Below are positions 43,135-52,279 of a stretch of DNA of 59,251 nt, one piece after another (the stretch's first letter is position 1; the number at the start of each line of letters is the position of its first letter). Source of the DNA: Flavobacteriales bacterium. Its GTDB lineage: Bacteria; Bacteroidota; Bacteroidia; Flavobacteriales; ECT2AJA-044. Below the pieces are notes generated by a model that saw only the letters and a program-made list of their open reading frames with translations, did no database searches and was not told the origin of the DNA. The translations under genes and the position numbers were made by a program. The stretch lies in the NCBI GenBank assembly GCA_021296215.1, contig JAGWBA010000003.1, positions 1 to 59,251 of the forward strand, read 5' to 3'.

Positions 43135-43907
43135 TTTCCGGTGAATTTGGGTTTGCGTTTTTCCAGGAAAGCATTCACGCCCTCCTTGTAATCGGCCGTA
43201 CCACCGGCACTTGTTTGCAGTTCGTCCTCGAGCGCGAGTTGCTTATCGAGGCCATTGCGCATGCTTCGGTTCAGCGCGCATTTGGTGAATCCAAGCCCCT
43301 TGGTCGGCATCTGCGACAGCTGAACGGCAATGGCCATCGACTCTTCGGCGAAGGTATCGTCTGAAAAGACTTTGTAGAGCATGCCCAGTCTTTCGGCCTC
43401 AACGGCCGGAACCTTATCGCCCAGCATCATTAGGGCACATGCCTTTTGGAATCCGATCAATCGCGGTAAAAAGAAGGTGCCGCCACTGTCGGGAATGAGT
43501 CCGATCTTGCTAAAGGCCTGAATAAAGCTCGCGCTTTCGGTCGCTACGACCACGTCGCACGCCAGGACAATGTTGGCCCCTGCACCCGCCGCAACACCGT
43601 TCACGGCAGCTACGATCGGCTTGCGAATGCGGCGAATTTTTTTAATGATGGGGTTGTAGTGCTCGCTGACGATCTTGGTAAGCTCAGGGCCTTCGGGGTC
43701 TATGGCTTCGGCCAAATCCTGACCGGCGCAAAAGGCCTTTCCCTCCCCAATGATGTAAATTGCTCGGATGCTGTCATCGGCCTCGCAGGCATCGAGTTGC
43801 TCTTGCATGGCCAAGGCCATGGGTCTGTTGAAGCTGTTGTATTTGTCGGGTCTATTCAGCCGAATGATCGCAACGGCATCGCGCTGTTCAAAAAGAATGG
43901 AATCCAT
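43131..43907 (-). CDS. paaG: Enoyl-CoA hydratase/isomerase PaaG
   Basis: A 258-residue crotonase-fold protein. It shows the CoA-binding KAFCAGQDLAEA loop, the oxyanion-hole segment AAVNGVAAGAGANIVLACD, and the KIGLIPDSGGTFFLPRLIG region with the aspartate used by PaaG (a glutamate in true hydratases). It isomerises the ring 1,2-epoxide of phenylacetyl-CoA to the seven-membered oxepin-CoA. The start is ATG 43907; the stop overlaps paaH by 4 bp. It lies about 4.5 kb from paaABCD on the opposite strand, separated by lgt and the BNR gene. Confidence 0.93.
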   Translation of the reverse strand: MDSILFEQRDAVAIIRLNRPDKYNSFNRPMALAMQEQLDACEADDSIRAIYIIGEGKAFCAGQDLAEAIDPEGPELTKIVSEHYNPIIKKIRRIRKPIVAAVNGVAAGAGANIVLACDVVVATESASFIQAFSKIGLIPDSGGTFFLPRLIGFQKACALMMLGDKVPAVEAERLGMLYKVFSDDTFAEESMAIAVQLSQMPTKGLGFTKCALNRSMRNGLDKQLALEDELQTSAGGTADYKEGVNAFLEKRKPKFTGK

Positions 43908-43946
43908 GGGTCAATGTACGTTTGACCCAAAGGTACTATTCACGGA

Positions 43947-44613
43947 TTACGAAGCCAACTCGGGATATTGCTCTCGGATATCGCGAAACGATTCGTTGAT
44001 CACCCGGCGTGAAGCCAGCACCAAGACCAAGGTTACCGGAAAGGCGAGTACGATGTACCACTTGGCAGCTAAACTCATGGTTTCATCGAATACGTTGAAC
44101 ATATTGAGCAGGTTGAGCGGTATAAAGAGTAGGGAGAACGACACACTACGTGCGATTCCATCAAAAAGTAGTTTGGGCATTCTTTTGCGTTCACGGCGAT
44201 CACGGATGACCAGAAGGAGCCAATAAAGGAACAGCACTCCGAACCCACCCGCGAGGGCCCAACCGGCACATCGTATCGGAATACGATGTGCCGGGCTCCT
44301 ATGCCGGACAAAAGGGTCATGAAGATCTGAGGTGGCTTCCAAAAATGGAGAAAATGAACCCACAAACGCCGGTAGTAGTAGTTGCCCAATGATTTTTGTC
44401 GCTCCACGAGCACATCATCGAAACCGAAGATCCCGAATTCTTTATGCGTTATGCGAATAGCCTCATCCGGAGTAAGGTCGGGGTTTTCGGTCATGCGCTC
44501 TTCTGCAGATGAGGCTAGGTGGTCGACCAACTCTTCCTGTGGTCATAGAATTCGATCCCCTTCTGTTTAACGAAAGCTCTGATTTGTTCTATTTGGTCTT
44601 GATTTAACTCCAT
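43947..44613 (-). pseudogene. PadR-linked membrane protein (HAAS/DUF1700-like), two frameshifts
   Basis: Starting at ATG 44613 the frames read MELNQDQIEQIRAFVKQKGI, then (after a shift near 44539-44546) EELVDHLASSAEERM...HKEFGIFGFDDVLVERQK, then (after a second shift near 44262-44272) WALAGGFGVLFLYWLLLVI and two further membrane segments to the stop at 43947. Each shift corresponds to one missing base. The N-terminal VDH helix bundle followed by membrane helices matches the HAAS/DUF1700-type proteins that commonly follow PadR regulators, where they sense or regulate at the membrane. Intact length would be about 220 residues. Broken gene or sequencing errors. Confidence 0.8.
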
Positions 44614-44948
44614 AGTGGTCCATTGTTTGGATTCAACAAGAGTTGCATGTTTTGTAGGTAATCGGCCAGTTCATCCATTTTCTGCTTAGCCGCATGGCCG
44701 CCTTGTGGGGTGATCGAATAATACTTTCGGCGGCGTCCATCGACCCGCAGCGTTTCTGTCGATAGCCATCCTTTACTTTCTAACTTGTGTAAACTAGGGT
44801 ACAGCGCTCCCTCTGTTATTTCGAGCCCGCCCGAAGTCACCTCCTTCACCTTCTTGGTGATCTCGTATCCGTACATACGCCCATTCTCTTCGAGCAACCG
44901 GAGAATGATGGTCTCTAAACTTCCCTTGTAGAACGAGTTTTCTTTCAT
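44604..44948 (-). CDS. PadR-family transcriptional regulator
   Basis: A 114-residue winged-helix regulator: FYKGSLETIILRLLEENGRMYGYEITKKV, then LEITEGALYPSLHKLESKGW (recognition helix with the typical EGALYPxLxxLE), then the wing RRRKYYSITPQGG and a short dimerisation helix. PadR proteins repress genes, often their own operon, until a ligand binds. A perfect 19-bp palindrome directly upstream of its ATG is probably its own operator. Its stop overlaps the start of the HAAS-like gene by 10 bp, so the two form one operon. The ligand is unknown. Confidence 0.93.
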   Translation of the reverse strand: MKENSFYKGSLETIILRLLEENGRMYGYEITKKVKEVTSGGLEITEGALYPSLHKLESKGWLSTETLRVDGRRRKYYSITPQGGHAAKQKMDELADYLQNMQLLLNPNNGPLWS

Positions 44949-44967
44949 TACCTAAGATTCTTAGGTA
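44949..44967. promoter_or_regulatory. Perfect 19-bp palindrome abutting the PadR start (operator)
   Basis: TACCTAAGA-T-TCTTAGGTA begins at the base next to the PadR ATG. A second, imperfect copy (CATAAGAATTTTAGG, about 44975-44989) lies just upstream. Position and symmetry fit an autoregulatory site that would block transcription or translation start of the padR operon. Confidence 0.75.
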
Positions 44968-45049
44968 AATATACATAAGAATTTTAGGCATGTAATGGGA
45001 ATGCGCATTTTAGTCTTGGCCCCAACGAGGTGATGTATTGGCCGAACGC

Positions 45050-45316
45050 CTAATGCTGATGACCGTGGTGTTTCCCATCGTGCCGCTTAGGCACCGGATC
45101 GTAACCCGAGGTTCCCCACGGACGACAACGCGCAATGCGCTTGGCTCCTAGCCAGATTCCGCGAATGACACCCCACTCCCGAATGGCTTCGATGGTGTAA
45201 TTCGAGCAAGTCGGATAGTGCCGACAATTGCGCGGCAATATCGGACTCAGAACGTATTGGTAAACGCGAATCAGAAAAATGAAGGGCACTTGCAGTATGG
45301 CCCTCAGCGTTTTCAC
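45050..45316 (-). CDS. yidD: Membrane protein insertion efficiency factor YidD
   Basis: An 88-residue protein started at GTG 45316, chosen because it overlaps the dcd stop (GTGA) and matches the family's usual start ([19 protein letters not shown]). The YidD core follows: [20 protein letters not shown] and [17 protein letters not shown], with the three conserved cysteines. YidD assists YidC in inserting membrane proteins at the inner face of the membrane. The longer open frame upstream lies within dcd and is a shadow. A His-rich tail (KHHGHQH) is unusual. Confidence 0.92.
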   Translation of the reverse strand: MKTLRAILQVPFIFLIRVYQYVLSPILPRNCRHYPTCSNYTIEAIREWGVIRGIWLGAKRIARCRPWGTSGYDPVPKRHDGKHHGHQH

Positions 45317-45834
45317 TTCTGAAAATCTTTGTACAACATGCTGGGCTGTACCTCTTTGTTGTGCTGGTACTTGTTCGATTTGTACTTGTCGAATTCGCCA
45401 TCTATGCTGTGGTAGAAGATTTGGCAAATCTCAACGCCCGGATAAATACGAATCGGCTGTACGCAGAACATTTCGAGTGTCCAGTATCCGCTGAATCCAA
45501 CATCGCCGAAACCGGCCGTCACGTGCACGAACAAGCCCAAGCGACCGATCGACGAACGACCCTCGAGCATCGGCACAAAACGCTCCGTAGTGGTATGCTC
45601 AGTGGTACGGCCCAGATACAATTTTCCGGTCTCGAGCAACAGCCCCTCCTCCGGAATGATCATCTTGGTGGCCGTATTGACCTCCTTCATATCGAGCACA
45701 TCGTTGTCGTACACCAACACCTCATTGTGCAAGCGCAAGTTGTACGAATTGGGGTTCAGCTGCCCTTCATTGAACGGCTCGATCTTGATGTCCTGCCCCA
45801 TGTGCGACAGAATTTGCTTCCCAGATAGAATCAT
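45313..45834 (-). CDS. dcd: dCTP deaminase
   Basis: A 173-residue protein with the dCTP-deaminase/dUTPase trimer fold: [17 protein letters not shown] at the N-terminus, the active-site [20 protein letters not shown], then [11 protein letters not shown], and [13 protein letters not shown]. The glutamate of TLE is the deaminating base. It converts dCTP to dUTP as the first step of dTMP synthesis in the cytoplasm. The length is slightly short but complete. It is co-oriented with cysS upstream (3-bp gap) and yidD downstream (4-bp overlap). Confidence 0.95.
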   Translation of the reverse strand: MILSGKQILSHMGQDIKIEPFNEGQLNPNSYNLRLHNEVLVYDNDVLDMKEVNTATKMIIPEEGLLLETGKLYLGRTTEHTTTERFVPMLEGRSSIGRLGLFVHVTAGFGDVGFSGYWTLEMFCVQPIRIYPGVEICQIFYHSIDGEFDKYKSNKYQHNKEVQPSMLYKDFQK

Positions 45835-45837
45835 ACC

Positions 45838-47325
45838 TTATCCGTTTTGGATCCAAAAGGTTCCCTCTTTACTATCTTTCAATTGAATGCCAAGCTCGGC
45901 TAACTCATCGCGGATCTTGTCCGACGTCGCCCAATCTTTATCCGCCCTCGCGGTATTCCGCAGGTCGATCACCAATTGCATTACGCCGTTCATATCCTTC
46001 TGGCCCTCGCGGGCCGATGCTTCCCTTTCGAGACCTAGTACGTCTTCGATCATGGCGGTGAAGAACGCCGAAAGCTCGTCAATGGCTCCTTGTGTCAGCT
46101 CCAACTTTCCATTGATGTTCGAGTTGATCACACGCACGGCATCGAACAACTCGGCGATCAAGATGGGGGTATTGAAATCGTCGTTCATTGCAGCAAGTGC
46201 CTTCTCCTTCCAAGCTGCAACATCGAATTCGTCATTTCCTCCGGCCTTCATACGGCCTATGTCGGCCATGGCCTGCATCATCTTCTGATACCCCTTCTCC
46301 GCTGCCTGCAAAGCCTCGTTTCCGAAATCGATCGGCGAACGATAATGCGCTTGAAGCATGAAATAGCGGATGATCATAGGCGAATAGGCGCGCTCCAACA
46401 AATCGTGATCACCGGTGATCATCTGCTCGAAGTTGATGAAATTCCCTTTGCTCTTGGCCATCTTCTGTCCCTCGATAGTCAACATATTGTTGTGCATCCA
46501 GTAATTCACCGGAACCTTGCCATGTGCCGTGCAACTCTGTGCGATCTCGCCCTCGTGGTGTGGAAACTGAAGATCCATTCCACCACCGTGGATGTCAAAG
46601 GTATCGCCCAAATACTTCGAACTCATCGCCGTACACTCGAGGTGCCACCCGGGGAATCCCTCGCCCCAGGGCGAATCCCATTTCATGATGTGTTCCTGCT
46701 TGGCCTTCTTCCACAAGGTAAAATCCTTGGGGTCGCGTTTCTCCGATTGGCCATCGAGAGAACGACTTCCACTTTGCAGGTCTTCGAGCACCTTGCCCGA
46801 TAACTGCCCAAAAGGATAGTCCTTCACGTACTTGTCCATATCGAGGTACACGCTTCCGTTGACCTCATAGGCATACCCGTTTTTCAGGATCGTCTCCACG
46901 ATCTTGATCTGCTCGGGAATATGTCCGGTAGCGCTCGGTTCAATACTCGGAGGCAATGTATTGAGTTTAGCATAGGCGTCGTGATACGTATACGTATACT
47001 TCTGCACGATCTCCATCGGCTCCAACTGCTCCAAGCGCGCCTTTTTCGTAATCTTGTCTTCACCTGCGCCTGCCAACTCGTCTTCGAGGTGACCTACATC
47101 GGTAATGTTGCGTACATAGCGCACCTTGTACCCGAGGTATTTCAAGTATCGGAATACGATATCGAATACCACGGCTGCGCGCGCATGTCCGAGGTGCGGC
47201 TCACCATAGACGGTAGGGCCACAAACGTACATGCCCACGAAAGGCGGGTTTATTGGTTTGAAAATTTGTTTCTCGCGTCCGAGAGAGTTATAAATACTTA
47301 GGGGAAATTCTTTGGTCAGATCCAT
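45838..47325 (-). CDS. cysS: Cysteinyl-tRNA synthetase
   Basis: A 495-residue class I synthetase. It shows the zinc-binding and HIGH region MYVCGPTVYGEPHLGHARAA, the second zinc cysteine region (GFPGWHLECTAMS, then FPHHEGEIAQS) and the KMSKS-type loop EGQKMAKSKGN, with a C-terminal tRNA-binding helical domain. It charges tRNA-Cys. The hairpin word TGGCCCTCGCGGGCCGATG (46001-46019) lies in frame in the C-terminal domain and recurs exactly in the serine hydrolase pseudogene. The start is ATG 47325; the upstream bases hold a CAACAG-type hexamer run (47374-47397). Confidence 0.96.
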   Translation of the reverse strand: MDLTKEFPLSIYNSLGREKQIFKPINPPFVGMYVCGPTVYGEPHLGHARAAVVFDIVFRYLKYLGYKVRYVRNITDVGHLEDELAGAGEDKITKKARLEQLEPMEIVQKYTYTYHDAYAKLNTLPPSIEPSATGHIPEQIKIVETILKNGYAYEVNGSVYLDMDKYVKDYPFGQLSGKVLEDLQSGSRSLDGQSEKRDPKDFTLWKKAKQEHIMKWDSPWGEGFPGWHLECTAMSSKYLGDTFDIHGGGMDLQFPHHEGEIAQSCTAHGKVPVNYWMHNNMLTIEGQKMAKSKGNFINFEQMITGDHDLLERAYSPMIIRYFMLQAHYRSPIDFGNEALQAAEKGYQKMMQAMADIGRMKAGGNDEFDVAAWKEKALAAMNDDFNTPILIAELFDAVRVINSNINGKLELTQGAIDELSAFFTAMIEDVLGLEREASAREGQKDMNGVMQLVIDLRNTARADKDWATSDKIRDELAELGIQLKDSKEGTFWIQNG

Positions 47326-47479
47326 AATAGCTGGTTTTGCGGTTGTTGAACGAACGATTCAAAAGGGGTGAATCAGCAACAACAGCAACAGCCGGCAGAG
47401 TAGAGCACAGAAATAATAGAATGACGCATTATAGTTCTCGTTTCCGGTACAAAGAAAGTGATTTTCCCTCGAATTCAGG

Positions 47480-49084
47480 TCATTCTTTCATTAGAATGAA
47501 CCCTCCCTTTTTCCCTTTATCCACATCGCTAAAAATGAGCCACTCTTCATTTTCTCCTTTGTAGTACTGTGCATTATTCAAATAAATGGGAACATTTTTC
47601 CATTCGTTGGGCATCACACTGTTGTATTCCATTTGGCGCCCTTCACTTACCCCGACCAGAACTAACTGGCCTCTCATTCCAATGTAGGGTTTGCTTACAT
47701 CTTCCGGCCAGCGATTTTGGTTGTTGGGGTGATCGATGTACATGATTCCGATACCGTCGTTGAGCTCAATAACCTTTGATCCTACAGTCGATTCATAGGT
47801 CGTTTGCGTCGACTGACGCTGTTCTTTCGGCACTACATCCATCCACTCGGGAACGCCCGCTTTATCGAGCTTGATTACCACAATATCGTTGGCACAAGAC
47901 TCCCAATAGGTGACCGTGCCGCCCACACCATCACTGATTTGAACCCAACGGCCGTAATGATTCTCTACGACGTGGAAGTATCCGCCATCATTGGATGGCC
48001 TGAACCACTTCGTATCCATGTACATGTCTTTAAACCCTTCGGTACTCTTGCGATCGGGTATTTCCTTGTGGTTTTCAGTCAAACGGTTCCAAACACTGTT
48101 CGAAAGGGGCATTAGGTTGACCTCCCCACATTCCCATTTTTCGCGATCGATGATAAAAGTAAATGCGCCTGCAAATGTTCCTCGCTCACTTCCTCCGTAA
48201 GTTCCGGAAATCAAGAAATCGCCCGACTCCATCTTTCGTGTTGCAAAAGTTCGGGCAAATGCGGTGATCTCTCCCATTAGCTCTTGTACCCGCGATGTCG
48301 TTTGGAGTTCTTCTCCATCGGCGGAGAATTTGTGGAAGTAAAGCACTTGACGGGGGGTCCCATTCGCCTCCATCTTTTCTTCTTCCATGGTCAATACCAC
48401 CTCGCCGTTATCCATGAGGTCGATTCCGTGGAAGGTCAGAAACTCATTATCCGTTTCCATATCCACGGTTTTCTTCCAAACCAAGTCACCACCGAGGTCT
48501 ACGATTCCGACCGATACTATTGCTCTATCCCGATCTTCTTCAGACATCGTAGAATAAAAAACCAGCTGCTGTTTTTCTTCATTGTAGTCGTACCTCGTAA
48601 TCCCGGTTACCTTACGATCGACTTCTTGAGTCCAATACTCGATAGGTCGGCTATAAACACCGGTGCGTAGGTCAATATCCATTCCCAGTACGGTCTTTAC
48701 TCTGGTCTTTTTATCGTAGGACAACAAGAACAAAGTAGCCACCCCGTTTTCGATGATGATCGGACGCTTACTGAGCGAGAGCCCCTTCCAATACCATGCA
48801 TCCACGCGGCCGTATTTCAATTTTCCGAGATCGATCTCTACGATCTCCCGCATGTCCCCTCTGTAAGGATCAACCTGATAAAAAATGAGCTCTTTTGACT
48901 TTCTGGTGTGCCCCACACCGATGACGACGTCATTTTCCTTATCTAAATAATAGCTCGGATCTAAAACTCCTTTCGGAATCTCAAAGCTTACGGTTTGCTT
49001 TCGACGAAATGGATTCTCGCTTACTTGGGCACTTGAAACAAGGACTGAACAAATAACGAAAAGCAGGATAATTAGTCGTTTCAT
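47480..49084 (-). CDS. Secreted protein, unknown function (paralogue A)
   Basis: A 534-residue protein from ATG 49084 (MKRLIILLFVICSVLVSSAQ, signal peptide cleaved after SAQ). The mature part is beta-rich with repeated blade-like segments (for example ELIFYQVDPYRGDMREIVEI, AIVSVGIVDLGGDLVWKKTV, VVLTMEEEKMEANGTPRQVL), suggesting a propeller; no family is recognised. It shares organisation and sequence blocks (IPKG near the mature start, FYQVDPYRG, ALxxD/GxDxDLRTG) with the frameshifted neighbour at 49.9-51.5 kb. It is divergent from the outer-membrane barrel gene across 47 bp. Probably periplasmic or surface-attached. Confidence 0.75.
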   Translation of the reverse strand: MKRLIILLFVICSVLVSSAQVSENPFRRKQTVSFEIPKGVLDPSYYLDKENDVVIGVGHTRKSKELIFYQVDPYRGDMREIVEIDLGKLKYGRVDAWYWKGLSLSKRPIIIENGVATLFLLSYDKKTRVKTVLGMDIDLRTGVYSRPIEYWTQEVDRKVTGITRYDYNEEKQQLVFYSTMSEEDRDRAIVSVGIVDLGGDLVWKKTVDMETDNEFLTFHGIDLMDNGEVVLTMEEEKMEANGTPRQVLYFHKFSADGEELQTTSRVQELMGEITAFARTFATRKMESGDFLISGTYGGSERGTFAGAFTFIIDREKWECGEVNLMPLSNSVWNRLTENHKEIPDRKSTEGFKDMYMDTKWFRPSNDGGYFHVVENHYGRWVQISDGVGGTVTYWESCANDIVVIKLDKAGVPEWMDVVPKEQRQSTQTTYESTVGSKVIELNDGIGIMYIDHPNNQNRWPEDVSKPYIGMRGQLVLVGVSEGRQMEYNSVMPNEWKNVPIYLNNAQYYKGENEEWLIFSDVDKGKKGGFILMKE

Positions 49085-49131
49085 TTTGATTGGGTGGAGA
49101 GAATATTTATTTTTGGCCAAAATACTAGCAA

Positions 49132-49821
49132 ATGTTCACCAAAGCAACTCTGGTTTCGGTTTTCTGCCTAATCCCTACTTTACTATTCGGGCAACGAATC
49201 ATTGAATCCGATGAGACGGTCCGCAACTCATCCAGAAAAAAGGCATATCAATCGAGCCTGGCACTGAAGCTCGGTTTTACCGATGCCCTCCGTGGTGAGA
49301 TACCCGTTTCATTGGAATACGGATTTTCTGAACAGGTTTCCGTTGAAGTTGGAGTAAGTTATTTGATCAAGAATTTTTGGTACTTCTCGGAGTGGGGGTT
49401 CCTGGCGGGAAACGACCCTTTTGTCGGAAGTACCTACGACATATACGGGTCGCCAGACGCCAGTGTCGGAGTCTTTAGTAAAGTTCGTTTCTACTACGAT
49501 GACCAATTCTACGAAGGATGCTTCTTCGAGATCGAGTTCAACGACCGCCGCTATAACTCGACTTATACGTACGAAGATTTTGAACAGCCAACGTTCATGC
49601 ATTTTACGGACTTTTCTTTGAACTGGGGTGCAGTTCACCACTCCAACGAACGCTTTTGTTTGGAAGGGTTATACGGGTTTGGCGTCAGAAATGCTCGTTT
49701 GCAGTTCTCTGAAGGCGACAACTTCGAACCCGCTGTACCAGGTGAATCACCAGGGCTGTACACGAGCCAAGGAAACACATTAATGTTGCGCATTGGATAC
49801 AAGCTCGTCTACCTATTGTAA
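49132..49821 (+). CDS. Outer-membrane beta-barrel protein
   Basis: A 229-residue protein with a signal peptide (ATLVSVFCLIPTLLFGQ) and alternating hydrophobic strands with aromatic ends (ALKLGFTDALRGEIPVSLEY, VSVEVGVSYLIKNFWYF, ..., GNTLMLRIGYKLVYLL). The C-terminal YKLVYLL strand fits insertion by the BAM machinery. No specific family is recognised. It lies between two paralogous secreted-protein genes on the opposite strand, so it may be an anchor or partner for them. Confidence 0.75.
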   Translation: MFTKATLVSVFCLIPTLLFGQRIIESDETVRNSSRKKAYQSSLALKLGFTDALRGEIPVSLEYGFSEQVSVEVGVSYLIKNFWYFSEWGFLAGNDPFVGSTYDIYGSPDASVGVFSKVRFYYDDQFYEGCFFEIEFNDRRYNSTYTYEDFEQPTFMHFTDFSLNWGAVHHSNERFCLEGLYGFGVRNARLQFSEGDNFEPAVPGESPGLYTSQGNTLMLRIGYKLVYLL

Positions 49822-49911
49822 CCCCCTATTTCCCGAGGATTTGCTCAGGAACCTGAATGTGAAGCGTTAACTCTCGCTTATTAAAATACGAGAAAAGCAC
49901 TTCGGAGCCGA

Positions 49912-51524
49912 TCACCGCTCTCCGACCGGTAGTATTAAAAAATGATCCGGCGCTCGAGTGTGAGGGAAATACAGTAAATATTCCCCATTATAATTGTAGT
50001 AGAACGAAGGGCGAAGGGTATAGTCCTTTATCTCATAACCCTCATTGATAACTTTATAATCCATTCCCCCTAGATCGTCAATCGTAACGCCTACGAAGTT
50101 GGGTTTTCTTATACCCCAAGGTTTTTCGATGTTCGGAAAAGTGCCTAGGTTTTCTTTTTCATCCAAGTACGCGATCAACAGATCAGCACCCTTTCTAACA
50201 GCCGAATAACTTAAAAATGTCAAGCTTAGGTAGGGAGTGCGCTCGATTTGAGATTTGGGAACAAGGGTGATCCAGTTTATCGCACCGGATTCAGCGAATT
50301 GTACTGCGAGAATATAGCCACGTATAACCGCGTACTGTCGCGTAACAACTTGACTTGCAGGGTTGCCTTCTGTGTATTCCTCCCAGTGATAATCCTCCAT
50401 GAGCATAAGCACCTTTCCTGATTCAGTACGCTCCATGAAGTCGATCCTAAAGTTCGGGGTCTTATAGTTTTCTTCCGTTTTCTTAGTGTACTCGTGAAAA
50501 GACAAAAATTGTTCTATTTTCTCTGATTGCGCCCTTGAAACGGATTCGTGAAACACCTTCCCAACTGCCAGGATTGAGCGTCTATTAGTGCTCCAAAAAC
50601 ACCGTTATAATCGGTATAATGCTTTACTCGGCACGATCCTTCAATGAACAAGTCTCCGTTGGGTAAAAACTGGCTATCCCATTTCGAAATCGAAAGACCT
50701 TGGTCCCGATCGATTTTGAAATCGAGTGTGGCATACATGGGCCGGTCCGATTCGAGGTCGAATCGGTAAAAGTCGAAATGCGTTTCCCATTTGTCTTCAC
50801 CCACTTCTTCATAACGCATGAATCCATATTCCATTCGCCCTTGCGAATCAAATTGAATATCGCGTAAGCGCATTAAAAAATAGGTCGGCGGAATTTCAAA
50901 ATTCTTTCTCCACCGGTCGGTCCGATTCCGGTTAATTATTCGAAGATCAAACTTGGCTGGCTCCTTATCAATGGAAGGATACGACCCTAAAGCCAAAGCA
51001 TTTTGTTCCTGATCAACTTGAAACTTTATACCTCCATTATCGCCATTTTCAGAATGCTGCTTGTGAATTACTTTCATTGGTGAAACTAGTCCCGCATGAA
51101 GATCCACATCCAGGGTCAAAAGAAGTTTGACGTCCTCTTTTACATTCGAATAAGTGAATAGGAAACGGGCCGTCCCCTGGAATGCCCAAACCGGCTTACC
51201 CTTGATAGCCTCCCAATCTACCGGTGCTGCCGCATCCCTTTTAACGGAATATATCTTGCTTGGAATCTCAATGATGGTACTCACGGTTCCTCGCTCCGGG
51301 TCCACGGAAAAGACGACCATATCCTTTCGTTTCTTCGTGAAAGCATAGGCGTATAATTCCCCTTCGCTGGTGTCCTCGAAAAAATAAGGCTCTGAAATAC
51401 CCTTTGGCAGTTCTAATCGTGTAGCATTTTGAACCTCTAATTCAGGGCCATCTACGCTCTGCTCCGATGAAATCAGGGTAGAAGTATAACTAATACCGCT
51501 GCGAGACCTATCGATCGGAGACAT
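49912..51524 (-). pseudogene. Secreted-protein paralogue B, frameshifted
   Basis: Two frames form one gene: 51524 down to about 50560 (LELPKGISEPYFFEDTSEGE ... GALIDAQSWQLG), then 50556 down to 49912 (KVFHESVSRAQSEKIEQFLS ... HFLILPVGER). The join corresponds to one missing base in the GGGAAGG run near 50555-50562, where a Gly-Lys-Val reading restores the match with paralogue A (GAFTFIIDREKWECGEVNLM). Unlike paralogue A there is no signal peptide at its first ATG (MSPIDRSRSGIS), so the N-terminus may be lost too. Intact it would be about 537 residues. Decayed duplicate, or a sequencing error. Confidence 0.75.
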
Positions 51525-51592
51525 TTATTCAAAAGCTCGGTTTTATACTACCCTTTAAATGAATGATAATGCTGTCAAGCCGCAGTAATCAA

Positions 51593-52279
51593 TTACAGCT
51601 CCATATTGATGTAGTCCAAGAACTCCTTCCTCACTTCGAGGTCTTGGAACTTGCCGCCGTATTCGGCAGTCACTGTAGAGCTATCGATATCGCGGATACC
51701 GCGCGAATTCACACAAAGGTGCTTGGTGTCGATTACGCAGGCCACATCCTCGGTATTCAACGCTTCTTGTAGATCCTTAACGATTTGCATCGTCAAACGC
51801 TCCTGAACCTGCGGGCGACGAGCGTAGTAATCTACGATCCTGTTCATCTTCGACAATCCGATCACTCGGCCATTGCTGATATATGCGATGTGGGCCTTAC
51901 CCACGATCGGCAACAAGTGGTGTTCACAGGTAGAGTACAGTGAAATATTCTTCTCCACCAACATTTCGCCATACTGGTACGAGTTGTTGAACGTCGACAT
52001 CTTCGGTTTCTCATCCGGCCGTAGGCCGCCAAAAATCTCTTGCACGTACATCTTCGCGACCCTAAAAGGCGTACCCTTGAGGCTGTCGTCGGTCATATCC
52101 AAACCGAGCGTGTGCATAATGTCGTACACCTTCTCCGAAATGATGTTCATCTTCTGATCATCACTCATAGCAAAGGCATCACTGCGCATCGGAGTCCGGG
52201 TGTAATCGCCCGAGGCATGGTGATCGCCCATCTCCTCGCACGATTCGCGCTTCGTGTCTATATCGTGTTTCAAGCTCAT
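51593..52279 (-). CDS. folE: GTP cyclohydrolase I
   Basis: A 228-residue enzyme from ATG 52279 (MSLKHDIDTKRESCEEMGDH). Visible motifs are the zinc ligands CEHHLLP and the third cysteine in KHLCVNSRG, the substrate region GKAHIAYISNGRVIGLSKM, and the active-site helix ARRPQVQERLT. It converts GTP to dihydroneopterin triphosphate, the first step of tetrahydrofolate synthesis. It has a 40-residue N-terminal extension with extra Cys and His that is not part of the conserved fold. Transcribed alone. Confidence 0.95.
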   Translation of the reverse strand: MSLKHDIDTKRESCEEMGDHHASGDYTRTPMRSDAFAMSDDQKMNIISEKVYDIMHTLGLDMTDDSLKGTPFRVAKMYVQEIFGGLRPDEKPKMSTFNNSYQYGEMLVEKNISLYSTCEHHLLPIVGKAHIAYISNGRVIGLSKMNRIVDYYARRPQVQERLTMQIVKDLQEALNTEDVACVIDTKHLCVNSRGIRDIDSSTVTAEYGGKFQDLEVRKEFLDYINMEL

